Assembly (NCBI GenBank): GCA_021234535.1
Contig: CM037849.1
Span: 12,009,526-12,073,525 of the forward strand
Direction of reading: 5' to 3'
DNA from: Stichopus chloronotus
Lineage: Eukaryota > Echinodermata > Holothuroidea > Aspidochirotida > Stichopodidae
Length of the DNA stretch: 64,000 nucleotides
Below are positions 47,396 to 59,100 of the stretch, piece by piece. Under the pieces are notes generated by a model. The model searched no databases, had not been told where the DNA came from, and worked only from the letters and a program-made list of their open reading frames with translations. Numbering within the stretch: position 1 is the first letter of the stretch; every line of letters begins with the position of its first letter. A program made the translations under genes and the position numbers.

Positions 47396-50300
47396 CTGTA
47401 AATTTGTTAAAGCAATGGAAGTATTCAAAATACAATCCGTCTGTTTATGTCTCATATGTAACAAGGCAACTGATTTCTCTTTATGGGAATACTGTTTAAA
47501 AAGCCGTTTCTTTTTCTCTACATAGTTTCGATAAAATTGTAATTGTTTCATCGACGAAGTTTGTTTACTGTCTTGTGTCTAATTACATCTAACATTTGTT
47601 CGATTGTTTGGCAAGCTTAGTCTTTGTCTTTTTTTATAGAATGGTGTATTGTGTGACGCATTTTAGTATTTCATTTAACATAAAAACATTTTCATACCTA
47701 AAGTCAGCCGTCACCTCTGTGCCAAGATAATGCATAGATATCAAAATATAAATGTGCAGTAGCACTATTTTCCCAAATAATTCCTTTTCTATCTTTCAAA
47801 AGTAGACATCATCTTTATGTTTTATTGATAGCTGAAATTTTATACCATGATTGAATGTGTAAAATGATTTTGTTTTCTTATGTATGTAATATATGTGGTA
47901 AAAAAAAACCATGTACAATGATAGCAAAATTGTCAGCAAGTGAAATGCCTAAATTGTCTTTACATGTGTGGACCAATATATCAGCTCTATACAGGAGCAA
48001 CATTACTTTAAAATTAGTTTGCCGTGACTCAAAACTGTAGAATTTGTTTTGCAGAAATACTTTAATTTTTTTACTTTTAGGGCAATTCTTCTAGTTAAGA
48101 TGTTTTCTATAGTTTTAGTGTAATTTGAATTGGTATCATCAATTTTAAGAGACACAAATCACACCACATTCAAATCAAATAACTAAAATAAAATGTTCCA
48201 TAAATTAGTAACTTGGGATACAAACCATCATCACCATCATAGTCACCCAACGATAGTTCGTATTCCCCGTCTTTGTCCCCTATGGCAAAAGTCAAATAAC
48301 GAGATTGGTGGGATGATCCGTCTCGGTCTGTCCTCTCTAGAAGTAACTGGTATGTTCTCTGATTTGTGAGATTGTGTATCTTATCGTTCCCTAGCCAGTG
48401 ATCTCCTTCGGGGGTTCCAAAACCGTCTCTGTAATCATCCCAACCACGGTAGAAAGGAAGAGATCCGCTAGTCCGCTTTTGTAAAATCTATATAAAAGAC
48501 AGACGCACTAAGTTCAATTATATCCTTTTTCATTAAACACAAATTTTGCAGGTTGACACGATAAACTTGAGACACAGAGGATTTAGTAATGTAGGAGTAA
48601 GTCGTTTGATGTTGTTCTCCATACCACAATAGCAGCATGGAAATGTTTGAAACATACTTTATTTCATTATAATGTTATTATTTTATCAAATGTTTACTCT
48701 GTTTTCAATACAATGACATTTGAAATAAAATGTTCTTCTTTTCGTAATACCTTTACTTGACAAATTTACGTTTGTAACTATTACTTTTGAACACAGAGTC
48801 CAGGATTCCTTCGGAATTCAGTGCATACCCCAAAAATCAATTTCATAAAAATCAATTTCATAAAAATTGTTAAACAAACAAATGTAATGTGATTGTTGAA
48901 ACTTTTTCCACTTACGGTCCATCCCCCATTTGACATATCACAAAAAACCTGGAAGTCGGAACTGCCTTCAGGATAGATTGCATAACTCGTGTCGACTGTT
49001 CTATTAGCCTTGTAAAGATCGTAGCAATCCCTTGGTCCAACTCGCGTACATGTGAGACCATCGCCTTCAAACCACTCTTTACAAGTACATCTACCGACAC
49101 CATCAGTCTCCTGGCAAGTTGCGTTATCGTCACATCTTGCGCTTTGACTGACGAGTTCGTTATTCCTACAAATTATCCTCAATGAGCAATTAGATTTGAG
49201 ATAAGATTCACCTTCCTGTTGAGGCAAATAAACATTAAATACACAACAAAAGTAAACCTGGCTCTTGTGGAGTGTTAAAAATATCACAAATTTAGACAAA
49301 TTGACGATGTAATCTTACCCCAAGTAGCAGGTCGTTATCTTCATCATAGCAACCGCATTTTTCCTTTGTCATGCAGCTACCTTTATGAAACAAAAGCTTT
49401 CCCTGACAGATGCATCTTTCCGGTTCCGAAGAATTTGTTGGAGTGCAGTTATTTGGATTTTCACAACTTTTCTCGCAGATACTGGCACTTTCGTTATATT
49501 TGTTTGTAATGCACAACGTGATGTTTACATCTGAAATGAGACCAGTTCGTGGATAATTTATTATACAAACTATTGAATCCTCCAAAGATCTTTTGGATAC
49601 ACAAAACAATGTTTCATTAAAATGCGACTGGTAGGCTATGTGTTGTCATTTGCTAGGACTGGCAGCTCACCAACATAAAAGGCATACAACACCACTTCTT
49701 TTCTCACTTTTTTTCTATTAACAAATATATCATTTACCCTTAAATTCATCGTTCGCACCGAGACTTGATAGTGAATAGTTGCCCCACTCGTCTGAGATGC
49801 GAAAATTGTCATATGTCAAGTAATACGACTGTCCTTCGGTATTCTCCAGATCAATGTGAAGCTTGTATCTCCTTTGGTTTGTCAAGTAAGCCAACTTTTC
49901 ATTTCCGATCCAAAATTCATTCCTCAAGAATCCAAATCCGTATTTGTAGTCATTCCAACCTCGATTGAAGCTTATGGAATCGTCATAACGACGTTGTATA
50001 ACCTGAAAAACAAGAAAGGTGTTATTGCTCTCAAGAACAAGTCACGGACCTTACTTGCAATTAAATTCCATCTTGTATACATTAAAGGGGAATAAGAAGT
50101 CTTCGATGCAGCTAAGCAGCGATAAAATAAAATGGATTTAAACATTGTTAATCCATTAAGGCTCATCATTAAATGCTTGCAAAAGTATTATCTATCAATA
50201 CATAATGTATGAAAGGAGTGAGAGTTGGTTCCTGTAAAACAGAAACCTTATCTCCGACACACATAAGTGCAACTTACTTGCGTGTACGAAAGGACGACAT

Positions 50301-50675
50301 GTTTGTCGTTTTCACGTGATTGATAAAACTAGAAGTAGGCATCGCTACCAAATGTCGAACACAAAATTAGTGATTGTTTTCCTGTTTTAGTATCTGTTTT
50401 ATATGCAACATAGTGCACATTTCAAACGTTCATATATAACATTGTAGATGACTTAAAATGGGAAATCTCCTATCTCAGTCTTATTTTAATAAGAAAACTT
50501 ACCGTCCATGCACCAGTCGTAAGGTTGTGTTCGCAGGAAACTTCGAATGGTTCTGGATACTGGTCAGGTTTGATCAGGTAAATATCAGATTTGGGGCTGT
50601 CCGACGTACATTGATTAATGGCTTCTTCGCAGTCTCTGGGATATTCCGCAGATTGGTACAGAAAATACCCAACGA
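46881..50675 (-). CDS. Gene B: intact secreted half-FBG / TIL / TILa-EGF / FBG protein with Cys/Tyr insertion
   Basis: Six minus-strand exons join in phase with no stop: 50503-50675 and 49738-50002 (first two thirds of an FBG domain), 49319-49530 (TIL), 48916-49215 (TILa/EGF fused to FBG start), 48226-48487 (FBG middle), 46881-47395 (FBG end). Together they encode about 575 residues after a signal peptide. The first FBG lacks its third exon, which would hold the calcium site and ligand pocket, and passes straight to the TIL module; only 207 bp separate the two exons. The second FBG is complete, but its pocket-side disulphide loop is expanded by a Cys/Tyr-rich insertion (47019-47282). The domain order repeats gene A with one TILa/EGF unit instead of three. 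The 5' end is unresolved: no ATG precedes the first exon in frame, and the signal exon at 54540-54608 is out of phase. Function is unknown; secreted recognition or matrix roles are typical of the domains. Confidence 0.85.
48226..48487 (-). CDS. Gene B exon: middle third of C-terminal FBG
   Basis: 262 nt with acceptor TTTTATATAG and donor GATG|GTTTGT. It is open throughout: ILQKRTSGSLPFYRGWDDYR, HWLGNDKIHNLTNQ and LTFAIGDKDGEYELSLGDYD. It has no internal ATG near its start, so ATG-based gene finding would miss it. Confidence 0.85.
48916..49215 (-). CDS. Gene B exon: TILa/EGF unit fused to FBG start
   Basis: 300 nt, phase 0-0, acceptor TTGCCTCAACAG, donor ACC|GTAAGT. It encodes EGESYLKSNCSLRIIC, CQETDGVGRCTC and FEGDGLTC, then GPRDCYDLYKANRT, YAIYPEGSSDFQVFCDMSNG and GWT. 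Confidence 0.85.
49319..49530 (-). CDS. Gene B exon: TIL-type cysteine-rich module
   Basis: 212 nt, acceptor GGTCTCATTTCAG, donor GGG|GTAAGA. It encodes VNITLCITNKYNESASIC, CICQGKLLFHKGSC and EKCGCY, the same nine-cysteine pattern as gene A. NIT and NES are possible N-glycosylation sites. Confidence 0.85.
49738..50002 (-). CDS. Gene B exon: middle third of half FBG
   Basis: 265 nt, phase 0 in and 1 out. It encodes VIQRRYDDSISFNRGWNDYK, FWIGNEKLAYLTNQ and FRISDEWGNYSL. The donor AAGG|GTAAAT leaves G, which makes GAT with the first two bases of the TIL exon. Confidence 0.85.
50503..50675 (-). CDS. Gene B exon: first third of half FBG
   Basis: The acceptor is TTATATTTCTAG and the donor ACG|GTAAGT. 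It encodes VGYFLYQSAEYPRDCEEAIN, IYLIKPDQYPEPFEVSC and GAWT. The upstream frame closes before any ATG, so an upstream exon ending with a single G is needed. Confidence 0.8.
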
Positions 50676-52909
50676 CTAGAAATATAAACAAATAATGAAA
50701 ATGTTGTGCTTTACTAGTTTATTTTCTTCCTTTTATTATTTCAAACTGTAATGTTTATAAACGTTTTACTTATGGCAAAACAAACAATGAAGGCTCATGG
50801 AATAATTAAAGGACATTGACTAGTACAATATAATTTGAAACAATTTATGAACAATTTCCAACATGAATTATGTTACAAAGCATATTGTATTAATTTGATC
50901 TCTTCAAACTCACTAGATGTTGACTGAGGAGCTTCATTTGCGGAAATTATCTGCAGAAAGATGGAGAAATTTAGTAAACGTTTCCATAACGATTTGAGGA
51001 AAGCTACAGCTACAATGGGAATACTAATTTATTTGCCTAACTTCCTTTCCAGCATATGCAATTCTGAAAGTTCCGAAGGTTAACATTAGCAATAGTTTTT
51101 TTTAACTACTTTCCACTAGACTTATTACATATATTAAAAATATCTGAATAGTAATCTGAATAATATCGCGTCTACAGATGAACAGCATTCTATATAATTG
51201 AAATTTTTGAATAATTAAGTTGGAGTAAACTCTTTTTGTTGCCATTGTCTGTTGATGTTATTAGAAAATGTTATAATGAGTGCTCAAAATTTTGAACTTA
51301 AAAAAATTTACATGTCATTAGATCATGGAATAACTAAAATATATCTTCTTGACACTATTTATAACCAAAGGGGTGCAGTAAATTACGTAGTTAAAAAAAG
51401 AAGAAATTCTGGAAATTGATTGCAGATACAGAGGATTTTACTAAAAAGAGTAAGACTCGAATCAAATTTTGCTTCACAGATTTTCTGTGCTTTAGACTGT
51501 ACGTCCTAAATGCATTTTGGTTTGGGCGAGAGCATCATCTCACAACAGAATCCCAAATCTTATCATTGCAAATAAAATATTATTACTAAAAAATAACTTT
51601 AGAATGAATCACTGTGAGTCGTTTTACTCAGTTATCTTTGATTGTTGTCGCACCTGAACAAGTAAGTGTCAATTAACATAACAAAAGTCACATGTCACTT
51701 AATAATTTTGTTCCTAGACCTAGTAACTAACGAACAACGTAGACGTTGGCTGGTATTGTAGCTCCCGTGACCAAGTAAATTTAATCAAGTCGTTTGCTTC
51801 ATCTCCTACTTCTGAACGCATATTGATATTGTCGATGATTTGATTCTTGTTTGTGTTGTATATGTAGATTATATTTTAGGAAACTTCCTCATCAAGAGAC
51901 ACACTGGATGTGCTATAGAAATCATTTTCCTTTTAAAGGCAAAAGAAGGCGCTTGTTTCACAGAAAACAATCATTATTTTAAAACCAATGTTTGTGGATA
52001 CAGAATGATAGATTAATCACAATAAGGAAGGACAGTGGTCTCCGCTACAAGCAAAACGTTTTTCACAGACAGAGATTCAGTTACTCGTTCCCAAAGAATA
52101 ATTTGTTCACCCAAACTTTCAAAATTCAAATGATGCAACGTCTGTTTTTCATCACATGCATAACGTTTGAGGAGATGAAACTTTAATAGAAGTTTATTGA
52201 TGAAAATGTCTGAGTGATGTAACAATATTTACAGCTTTTTTCTTTGAATGCTATTTTGATGTAATCTAAACCCCTATTTTCACTTTACTTTAGGATTAAG
52301 AAATAAGAAGGGATATTATTCAATTTTGGGATCACTGTAAATGTTTTGTGTTGATTTCCTTTTGCAGGTGTTTTTATTTCTTTAATAACGACATGAATAA
52401 AACATGAATGGCGTTGAAAATAATGTACATGTTTCTTTTTGTTCATGAAATGACTTGCAAACATTAAGTATTTGTAACTATTTTAAAGAAAAAAGTTATA
52501 TGAAAAGATAATGAAGATCGTCAGTGGTAAATGACTCTCAATAAAGGAAGAAAATGCTCACCAATAACCGATTACGAAGCTTCCAGAGTTAAATGATGGT
52601 CAAAGTGAAAAAATAAGTTTGATCTATTTCTAAAAAAAATTGTTTATGAAATTTGAGAAGTTTTTTTTCATTATTTTAAACGTACGATAAATTGTCGTGA
52701 ATTTACTTCAAGTTGTTTCAAATTTCAATTTACATAACATCAGATGGCGATGAAATTGATATGACCATTTTTTTTTTTGTGCATTTTAATGGTGAGTATT
52801 TACTCTTGTTCAATGTACTTTAAACTGATTGTGTGTGTACTGAAGAACAAAAAAAAAAAATAAGTAAGATTATGTTTGATCTTAACTATGTCTTTATTTT
52901 TAAAATGTA
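50676..52909. other. Stretch above gene B first FBG exon
   Basis: Probably intron or promoter. No exon with the required single-G phase-1 end can be picked with confidence. Confidence 0.45.
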
Positions 52910-53495
52910 CACGCGAGGTTGTACATGAACGGAATACGTCTTTTAATGAAGGAAAAGGACAGTAACTACTTCGAAAAGCAACGGGATTGGCTAAAAACAG
53001 TAAAAAACAGAAATCATATTGGAAAATTAACGGTTCTTACTATAACCACCTACATAATACATATGCAACAGTAGAGGTCTCACTAGTGTATCAAAAACAT
53101 ACTACTCAAGTCGTAACTCCTTGGTAGGTATCGGGAATTGAACTTTTTGGTGAAATGAAACACTGTATTTACAAATAACCTACGTACTGAATACAACCTT
53201 GCCCGCGGCGGCAGTGATCCTGAGTTGTTAACTGAATATTCAATACTAGTATACTTCCAATTGGCTTGCTCAAAGAAGCACACCGTTGACTTGAATGAAA
53301 ACTGTCAACCACTACATTATCGTATTCTACGCTTGTCGTTATGTTAGAAGAATTTGAAATCATATGGAAAAATTAACCAACTGAAACCTATCTATTTCCC
53401 AGATTATCTGAATGGTGTAATAAAGAGCCTTACCTAACTTTTGGTGATAACATTTCAATGTTTTTACTTTTTGCCTACGCATGCAATCACTCTAA
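52910..53495. repeat. Dispersed repeat, copy 2 (first copy at 18430-19015)
   Basis: About 585 bp, same orientation as copy 1. It sits between gene B and its candidate signal exon, whereas copy 1 is inside gene A, so the copies are not simply at equivalent places in the duplicated genes. Confidence 0.75.
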
Positions 53496-54539
53496 TTCTT
53501 TAACATTTTTCCCTTAATTAAGAAAGCCATTAATCCTGTTCCTTTCCGTAATCCGTCATTACTGCAACACATTTCAAAATTGATCGCATGTCAACGCGTG
53601 AAGCATCTTTGTATTGGCAAACAGACAGTTACAATTTACAGTGACAAAATTAATTACTTGAACATAGGACAATTTTTTAAGTTACTCAGTGTAACCGAGT
53701 AAAATAGTGCATGAAGTCCGACATGATTTGTATTAATTTTTAACACATTTTTTTATTAACTTCTCAAAAAAACGTTTTCTTTTTAATTCTGATTTGTGTG
53801 TGATCTTTAACCTAAAGTTGATGATGTTGATTAATGTAGATTATTTTACATGGCGTCGTAATTTTTCTTCTTTTCTTTAAGGAAGGCATCCTAGCGTCCT
53901 ATAAAAGTGTGGAACTACATTAATGTTCTCCCCATGGTTTGGTCTTTTTAATGTCACAATAATATTATTACTATTAAAAAAAAAAGAAATCAAGGAAAAA
54001 GTATCAAGTTATCAATGCTCAATTGCAAGCGACACAAAAATGTGAGACACATTTTTCCACAAGCAAAATAATTTAAAGATTGCTTAAGGGGGTTTGTTTG
54101 GAAAAAAAGGGGCGATATATTAGAACCTTGGTTTGTTGTCTTGAATTTGATAAGAAAGTGTTTGTAGCACTGAAAAAAAAAAATTAAAGTACAAAAACTA
54201 TACTTTGGTAAAAAACAAATAAAGATGGAAATTTTATCGTCTTATCCCCACAAGCTGCATAATTAAAGTGAGTAAAAAAGAACTTTTCACACATTAAATC
54301 TCAAATATATTATACATTAACAAATATATTATCAAAGTTAAATTTTCCTAGGAAAACTTTTAATGTCATTAAAAAAGAAACACGAGGCAAAAAGGGCATA
54401 TCTTTGAGCAGTATTGTGACTGTGTAAATTGGAGAAAGGGCAAAGATAATTTAGTCACACACATTTTTTTTCTTTGAAAACTCTCACTGTTATAATATCC
54501 TCCTGAAACTGTTGAAAATGAAATCTTAACTCTACTTAC

Positions 54540-54608
54540 CGTTGATCCAAACGAAATAAAAGAGAAGAAAACTGCAACAATGTTGAAATATTTTGCAGAT
54601 TCATCCAT
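54540..54608 (-). CDS. Signal-peptide exon upstream of gene B
   Basis: ATG at 54608-54606 opens 23 codons with Lys at position 6 and hydrophobic core FNIVAVFFSFISFGS, ending ACG|GTAAGT. It has the same length, phase, Lys position and distance class as the exon above gene A, so the pair is probably homologous. It ends in phase 0, while gene B's first FBG exon needs phase 1. Confidence 0.5.
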
Positions 54609-57600
54609 CTCTGGAAATGACTGTTAAAGTAGGAATACTTATGTATATAGGTCTTGCCTGACGTTTTGAAGACCGTTCGTATTCGTTAACGTACAGACGA
54701 AAAAATGACGATTGGCAATGCAACATCTTGTAACATTTCCTTATTTTGCGATTGATAAAATGACCCTAACTACCGTAAACGGCATGAAGCATGTTCAACT
54801 ATTATCAAATCTTTTACGTGAACAAACTTTAAAATAAGATTTAGTATGAATCATACACTTTCATCAAGTCCCTACTGGGCATCCGTACGTGACACCTACA
54901 CTACAATTCTGTATATGGATAAGTTTTGCCCTTACTTTATGGTCAATCGATTAGCTCTTGTAAAAAAAATAACTGCACTAGTAAAAAGTGTGCACAATTT
55001 TTCATCCTCATATCATAATACGCCATCACATGACATAATTATAACGCTAGAAGATCTTTAACTCTGTCAGGTAGCTCTGTACCATACACTTTCGAGAACT
55101 AAAGTCTGTCATTTAAATACAAACATGCTCTTTTCAAGTTCATGGAAATTTCCAGTATGCTTCGCCAATCCCCATTTATATTACGTACGTATCCTCGCTT
55201 TTACAAAAAAAATATTAAACTTGTAGTGCCTATTTTATCACACGCGTAACTGATGTCATGCTAAGTGAAGATTTACGTTTTACAAATATGAGGGAATGTT
55301 TTGGAACTTATAAATTAAGACTTTAAAATTTGACTGTTTTTATTTTATTTAGGTAACATTTGGATGGCAAAGACTAAATAGACTTTTCAGCTCCCTGTGA
55401 AATCTTCATAACCTTCATAAGCCAAATTCATGTATGAATCATCTCATCCACAATCTTTTAATTTGTATATTTACATGTTACCCCACCTATCCAACGCCCT
55501 TGAGGTCTCTCTCTCGCTGTTTGGATGAAGATGAATGGCGGTTGACCAGTATTATTGCTATAGGTGTAATGGTTGTGGAGCCGATGGAAGCAATCAAAAT
55601 AACACTGTACTACTAATAGCCTATAGTAGTGTGTGTTTGGTTCGTTCCAGCAGGATTGGAATTTTCTATTCTAAATTTGAAAGTCTGAGGACCAGAGAGT
55701 TTGGTGTATTTTCATTAAGCACCCTATCCCATAGGTGGTTCGTACGAGCGCCCTATCATAGACCAATTAGGTAGTCGTTATTTCACATTGAAGGAGTTGA
55801 ATTACTGACCAGTATAATCATAAGTTAACCCTATACACTGCTCAACAACTGGCAGTGTGCTAGTGAGTGGTTTGCAATAACAGCGTTCAACCCTGGTTCA
55901 ACACACTTCGGTAGTCTTCAAGTTCAGGCTCGTAGGAATCGGGTTCTCATTACACCTTGGAGGAGACCGGGTAAAGTTTGTTTCTACCGTTTAATAGTAT
56001 CCTCGTCCCATGCATCACTGAACAGTTTAAACTAACCAAAGGCATCAATTTAAATTTGCGTTTACATTTACCTATTTACATAATATTTAACTGAGACAGA
56101 TTGCAGAATAATGAAAACTGGTTGTTAATATTATGGCAAAAGTCTAGTGATTATGTTTTACTTTCTGGAATTATCAGTCCTAAGTGACGTCACAGGATAA
56201 ACACGTAACATAAACACGTGTTTCCTCGCCTAGACTTGTTGAGAGCGTTACTATTCGAGTTGGATTATGCATGCATGATATCTCTACCCATATAATTGCA
56301 AGAACGGACATGTCTTGCATCAAAGTGCCCCGAATGTATGTTACATTGTGGTTGGTCCGGTTGCGTGTCCAGCAGATTCTGTATGTTGCCCTAAAAGAAA
56401 ACATGCTCAATCTGCTCACTATCGTATGAAAGTACATAGATGGAATTGTAGTTTTAGTGGGTTTTTCAACTCCGCAATTATATCCGACGAAACGTGGAGT
56501 TATGTCGGGTCGTATGTAGTCGATGGGGTGTGGACTGGGATATAGACAACGTAAGAACGTGACTGGACAACCCCTAAGACTATACATTAAAAAGCATTAT
56601 CATTCGATTTAGGGCAAGGTGGGCTGAGGACGGCGAAAATGTCGAAATATTTCCTGGCCTAGTACAAAAGAAAAGACGAATAATATCTAGGGTCTGGGAC
56701 ATACTGTCCATGATCTGACTAGACACAGCAATCGTAGACAGTCGAAACTGAAAACTTAGCTTTGGAGGAGAACACGCCGCACACTCCACTTCAACAGGTG
56801 AGGGTAGCATTGGGGTGGCAGTGAAGAATAATCTCACCCCACAAAGACACCTCTCAGTTCATTTCAGACAAGATGACGCAACTTCCCCTCCCATAAACCA
56901 ATTTATTTGTAGAGCTTCATGTTGAAAGCTGAATCTTTGACTTGCTCAATCTGACAAGTACGGTCAATTTACCACTTGTGCGGTCCCTAAACGGAAGGAG
57001 GTGGGGTACAGGTTGTAGACAGTGGGTCAGAAAAACGGTGTTCGATACACGTCAATACTATTCAAGTTCCCTTTGCAGGCTTTTTGATTCTCATAAGGTC
57101 TTGGGGAAAACCTGAAAACTTTTCTAACATTCAGTGATATTTCTCGTCACTTAATTCACTAACTAGACTTGAGAAGAATCCATGTCATAAATTAAAGAAA
57201 TCGTTGAAATTACTAGTTTACAAAATATTTGACGGAGACAGGTGGAAAAATGGTGAAAAGTGGTTATCAGTAATTTGGAAGAAATAGAAAAAAAAAATTC
57301 CCCCAAACAAAATTACAACATGTTGATGCTGAGGCCCTTTTGTGTACATTATTGCACATAAATAGTAAATGTCGTTTTTCTTATTTCTTTACACAACACA
57401 AAGTTTATGTAGTCCTATGGGTAATTTCAATTATTGCATTTTACATTTCTGCCTTAGCTTAATAAATAACGTTACTATTTAGATGACGCTTCGGATTACA
57501 CATGCCTGGTCTCTCTTCCCACATAACTACAAGGTCGTGGTCCATTTCTTGGATCCAAATTTCTTACATGACTCTTTATTGCTGGTTGGGTTGCATGTCA

Positions 57601-58559
57601 AGCAAAGTCGTCATGTGCGTCATTGCGTTCTCATTAGCAGTAAATTACAATACAATAACATTACTGTTTGTCGGGGCGCTGGAGAGAAAGCTAGCACAAA
57701 ATATGTGAAATCAGCTGACCGGTCACGAATCGACAAGTATCGATGGAATCGTAGAGTGGGGAACACCCTCACCAGTAGCGTGTTTAAAGGGGGACGAGGG
57801 CCATCCTCCCCGATCACCTCTGAAGCAATGTGGTTAAAATCCCTTAGTTAGGGGATTTAAGGGTAAGGGAAAAAGAAAAAGATTGAGGACTCTCAACAGG
57901 GGTTGGTCCAGGTGAGGGTAGGGGCACTCCTCCTCTCGAGGATGTTCAACCCGTCGGGGAGTAGTAGTCGATACGATACAGAATGCAGTCCGCCGCTGTA
58001 ACTGAGAGAAACTGAAATTTTTCAGAAGTCTTATCGCACATTACTAGACAGCACGGGCCCTGCCCACCTTAGCAAGTAACATAAAGGCAGATCCAGAGTA
58101 CACAGTTTATGTAGTCCTATGAGTAATTTCATCCCATGTCACAAAGCCTAGTTGCTATTCTCTCATGTGTTGGCCGTACGTTGTGTCTATAGAGAGCATA
58201 GAGCCTATGCAGCATGCCCAATAGGACCCAACTGCCAGGACAGTTATTGACCTACAAAAGCTGTTTATTGGTACTGGTATTCTAATATGTTACTGTCTAT
58301 TAGGATAACTAAAAAAATTCGCGCGGCTCGCGCACTTCCAATTTTTCACTTTAGCTTCCAGGGAAAAACTAAATCAGCGCTAACCTACGTTCCTATGGTA
58401 TAAACACATTTTATGATAATGCGGCATGAAAAATTACTTTTAACTTTCGCGATCATCTCAAGTAGTCTTCTTGACCAAATGACTGGCCCCATAATGTTTA
58501 ACTTACAGTCCTGTAAATTTATGTGACACACTGCAGCCCACCACATATGAGCATCACCT
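54609..58559. other. Spacer with faint duplicated segments
   Basis: No gene is supported. Segments near 56040-56470 and 57190-57770 look like diverged copies (for example TTGGTCCGGTTGCGTGTC against TGGTTGGGTTGCATGTC). A 30-odd-bp stretch around TTTATGTAGTCCTATG at about 57403 recurs at about 58107. A G/C-richer patch at about 57740-57960 has no recognised content. Confidence 0.45.
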
Positions 58560-59100
58560 GAACTCTATGTCATTGACATAGAATTCCACAAATCTGCGGC
58601 GAAAGAAACCTGATCGATAAGACCCCTTAAACAACTTTAAGACATTCTTATTACCTCTACATTGCTGGAGCTTCTTCTTCTGAAGGCTTAACCCCCCCGG
58701 AACCTCATTCGGGCTCTGCCCCTTAACCGTGACAGGGGCCATAAAGGGACCTCCGGGCCCTACGCGTGCACACTCGCGCTTCGCTCTCGTAGTTCACCGA
58801 AGGTGCACTAGTGTCACTCCTTAGCGTGCCTGTAGGAGGAATCACAGGTTGTTCCCCACCTCTAATATTCCGCACACTGACCCTCACGATTGTATTCAAT
58901 GCGACGCCTCGTCTTGTCGATTCGTGTGTATTTGGTGCGTCCTGGGCTTCAGATTTTCCTTCCATCACAATTTACCCAATAACTACTTCGGAATGTTGCT
59001 ACACATTCTTACTTTCAGCTTTCAACTTTGAGCAGGCGGTCCTCTCAGGTTTTTAGATTGTCGTTCCTTCTGCCCTAACGTCCGTACCGTACCCCTCACC
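58560..59100. other. GC-rich island with an unassigned minus-strand frame
   Basis: Base composition is clearly richer in G and C than the surroundings. The minus-strand frame 58723-58968 includes RNIRGGEQPVIPPTGTLRSD, which looks more protein-like than chance AT-rich frames, but no family is recognised and no splice sites are evident. It may be part of a mobile element of foreign composition. Confidence 0.35.

Noticed and set aside
46881..47435. Cys/Tyr-rich stretch as translated microsatellite noise
   Set aside because: The reading frame is kept through it, both FBG flanks are intact in B and C, and CSNCDGC-type blocks are conserved in three paralogues, so it is real coding sequence.
50470..50691. 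Translation start inside the first FBG exon of gene B
   Set aside because: The only in-frame candidate is a TTG, and the frame closes upstream before any ATG. A strong acceptor (TTATATTTCTAG) at 50676 explains the exon start better.
56180..56587. 135-codon minus-strand frame
   Set aside because: It overlaps a segment that appears diverged and duplicated at 57190-57770, where the frame is not preserved, so it is probably non-coding repeat.
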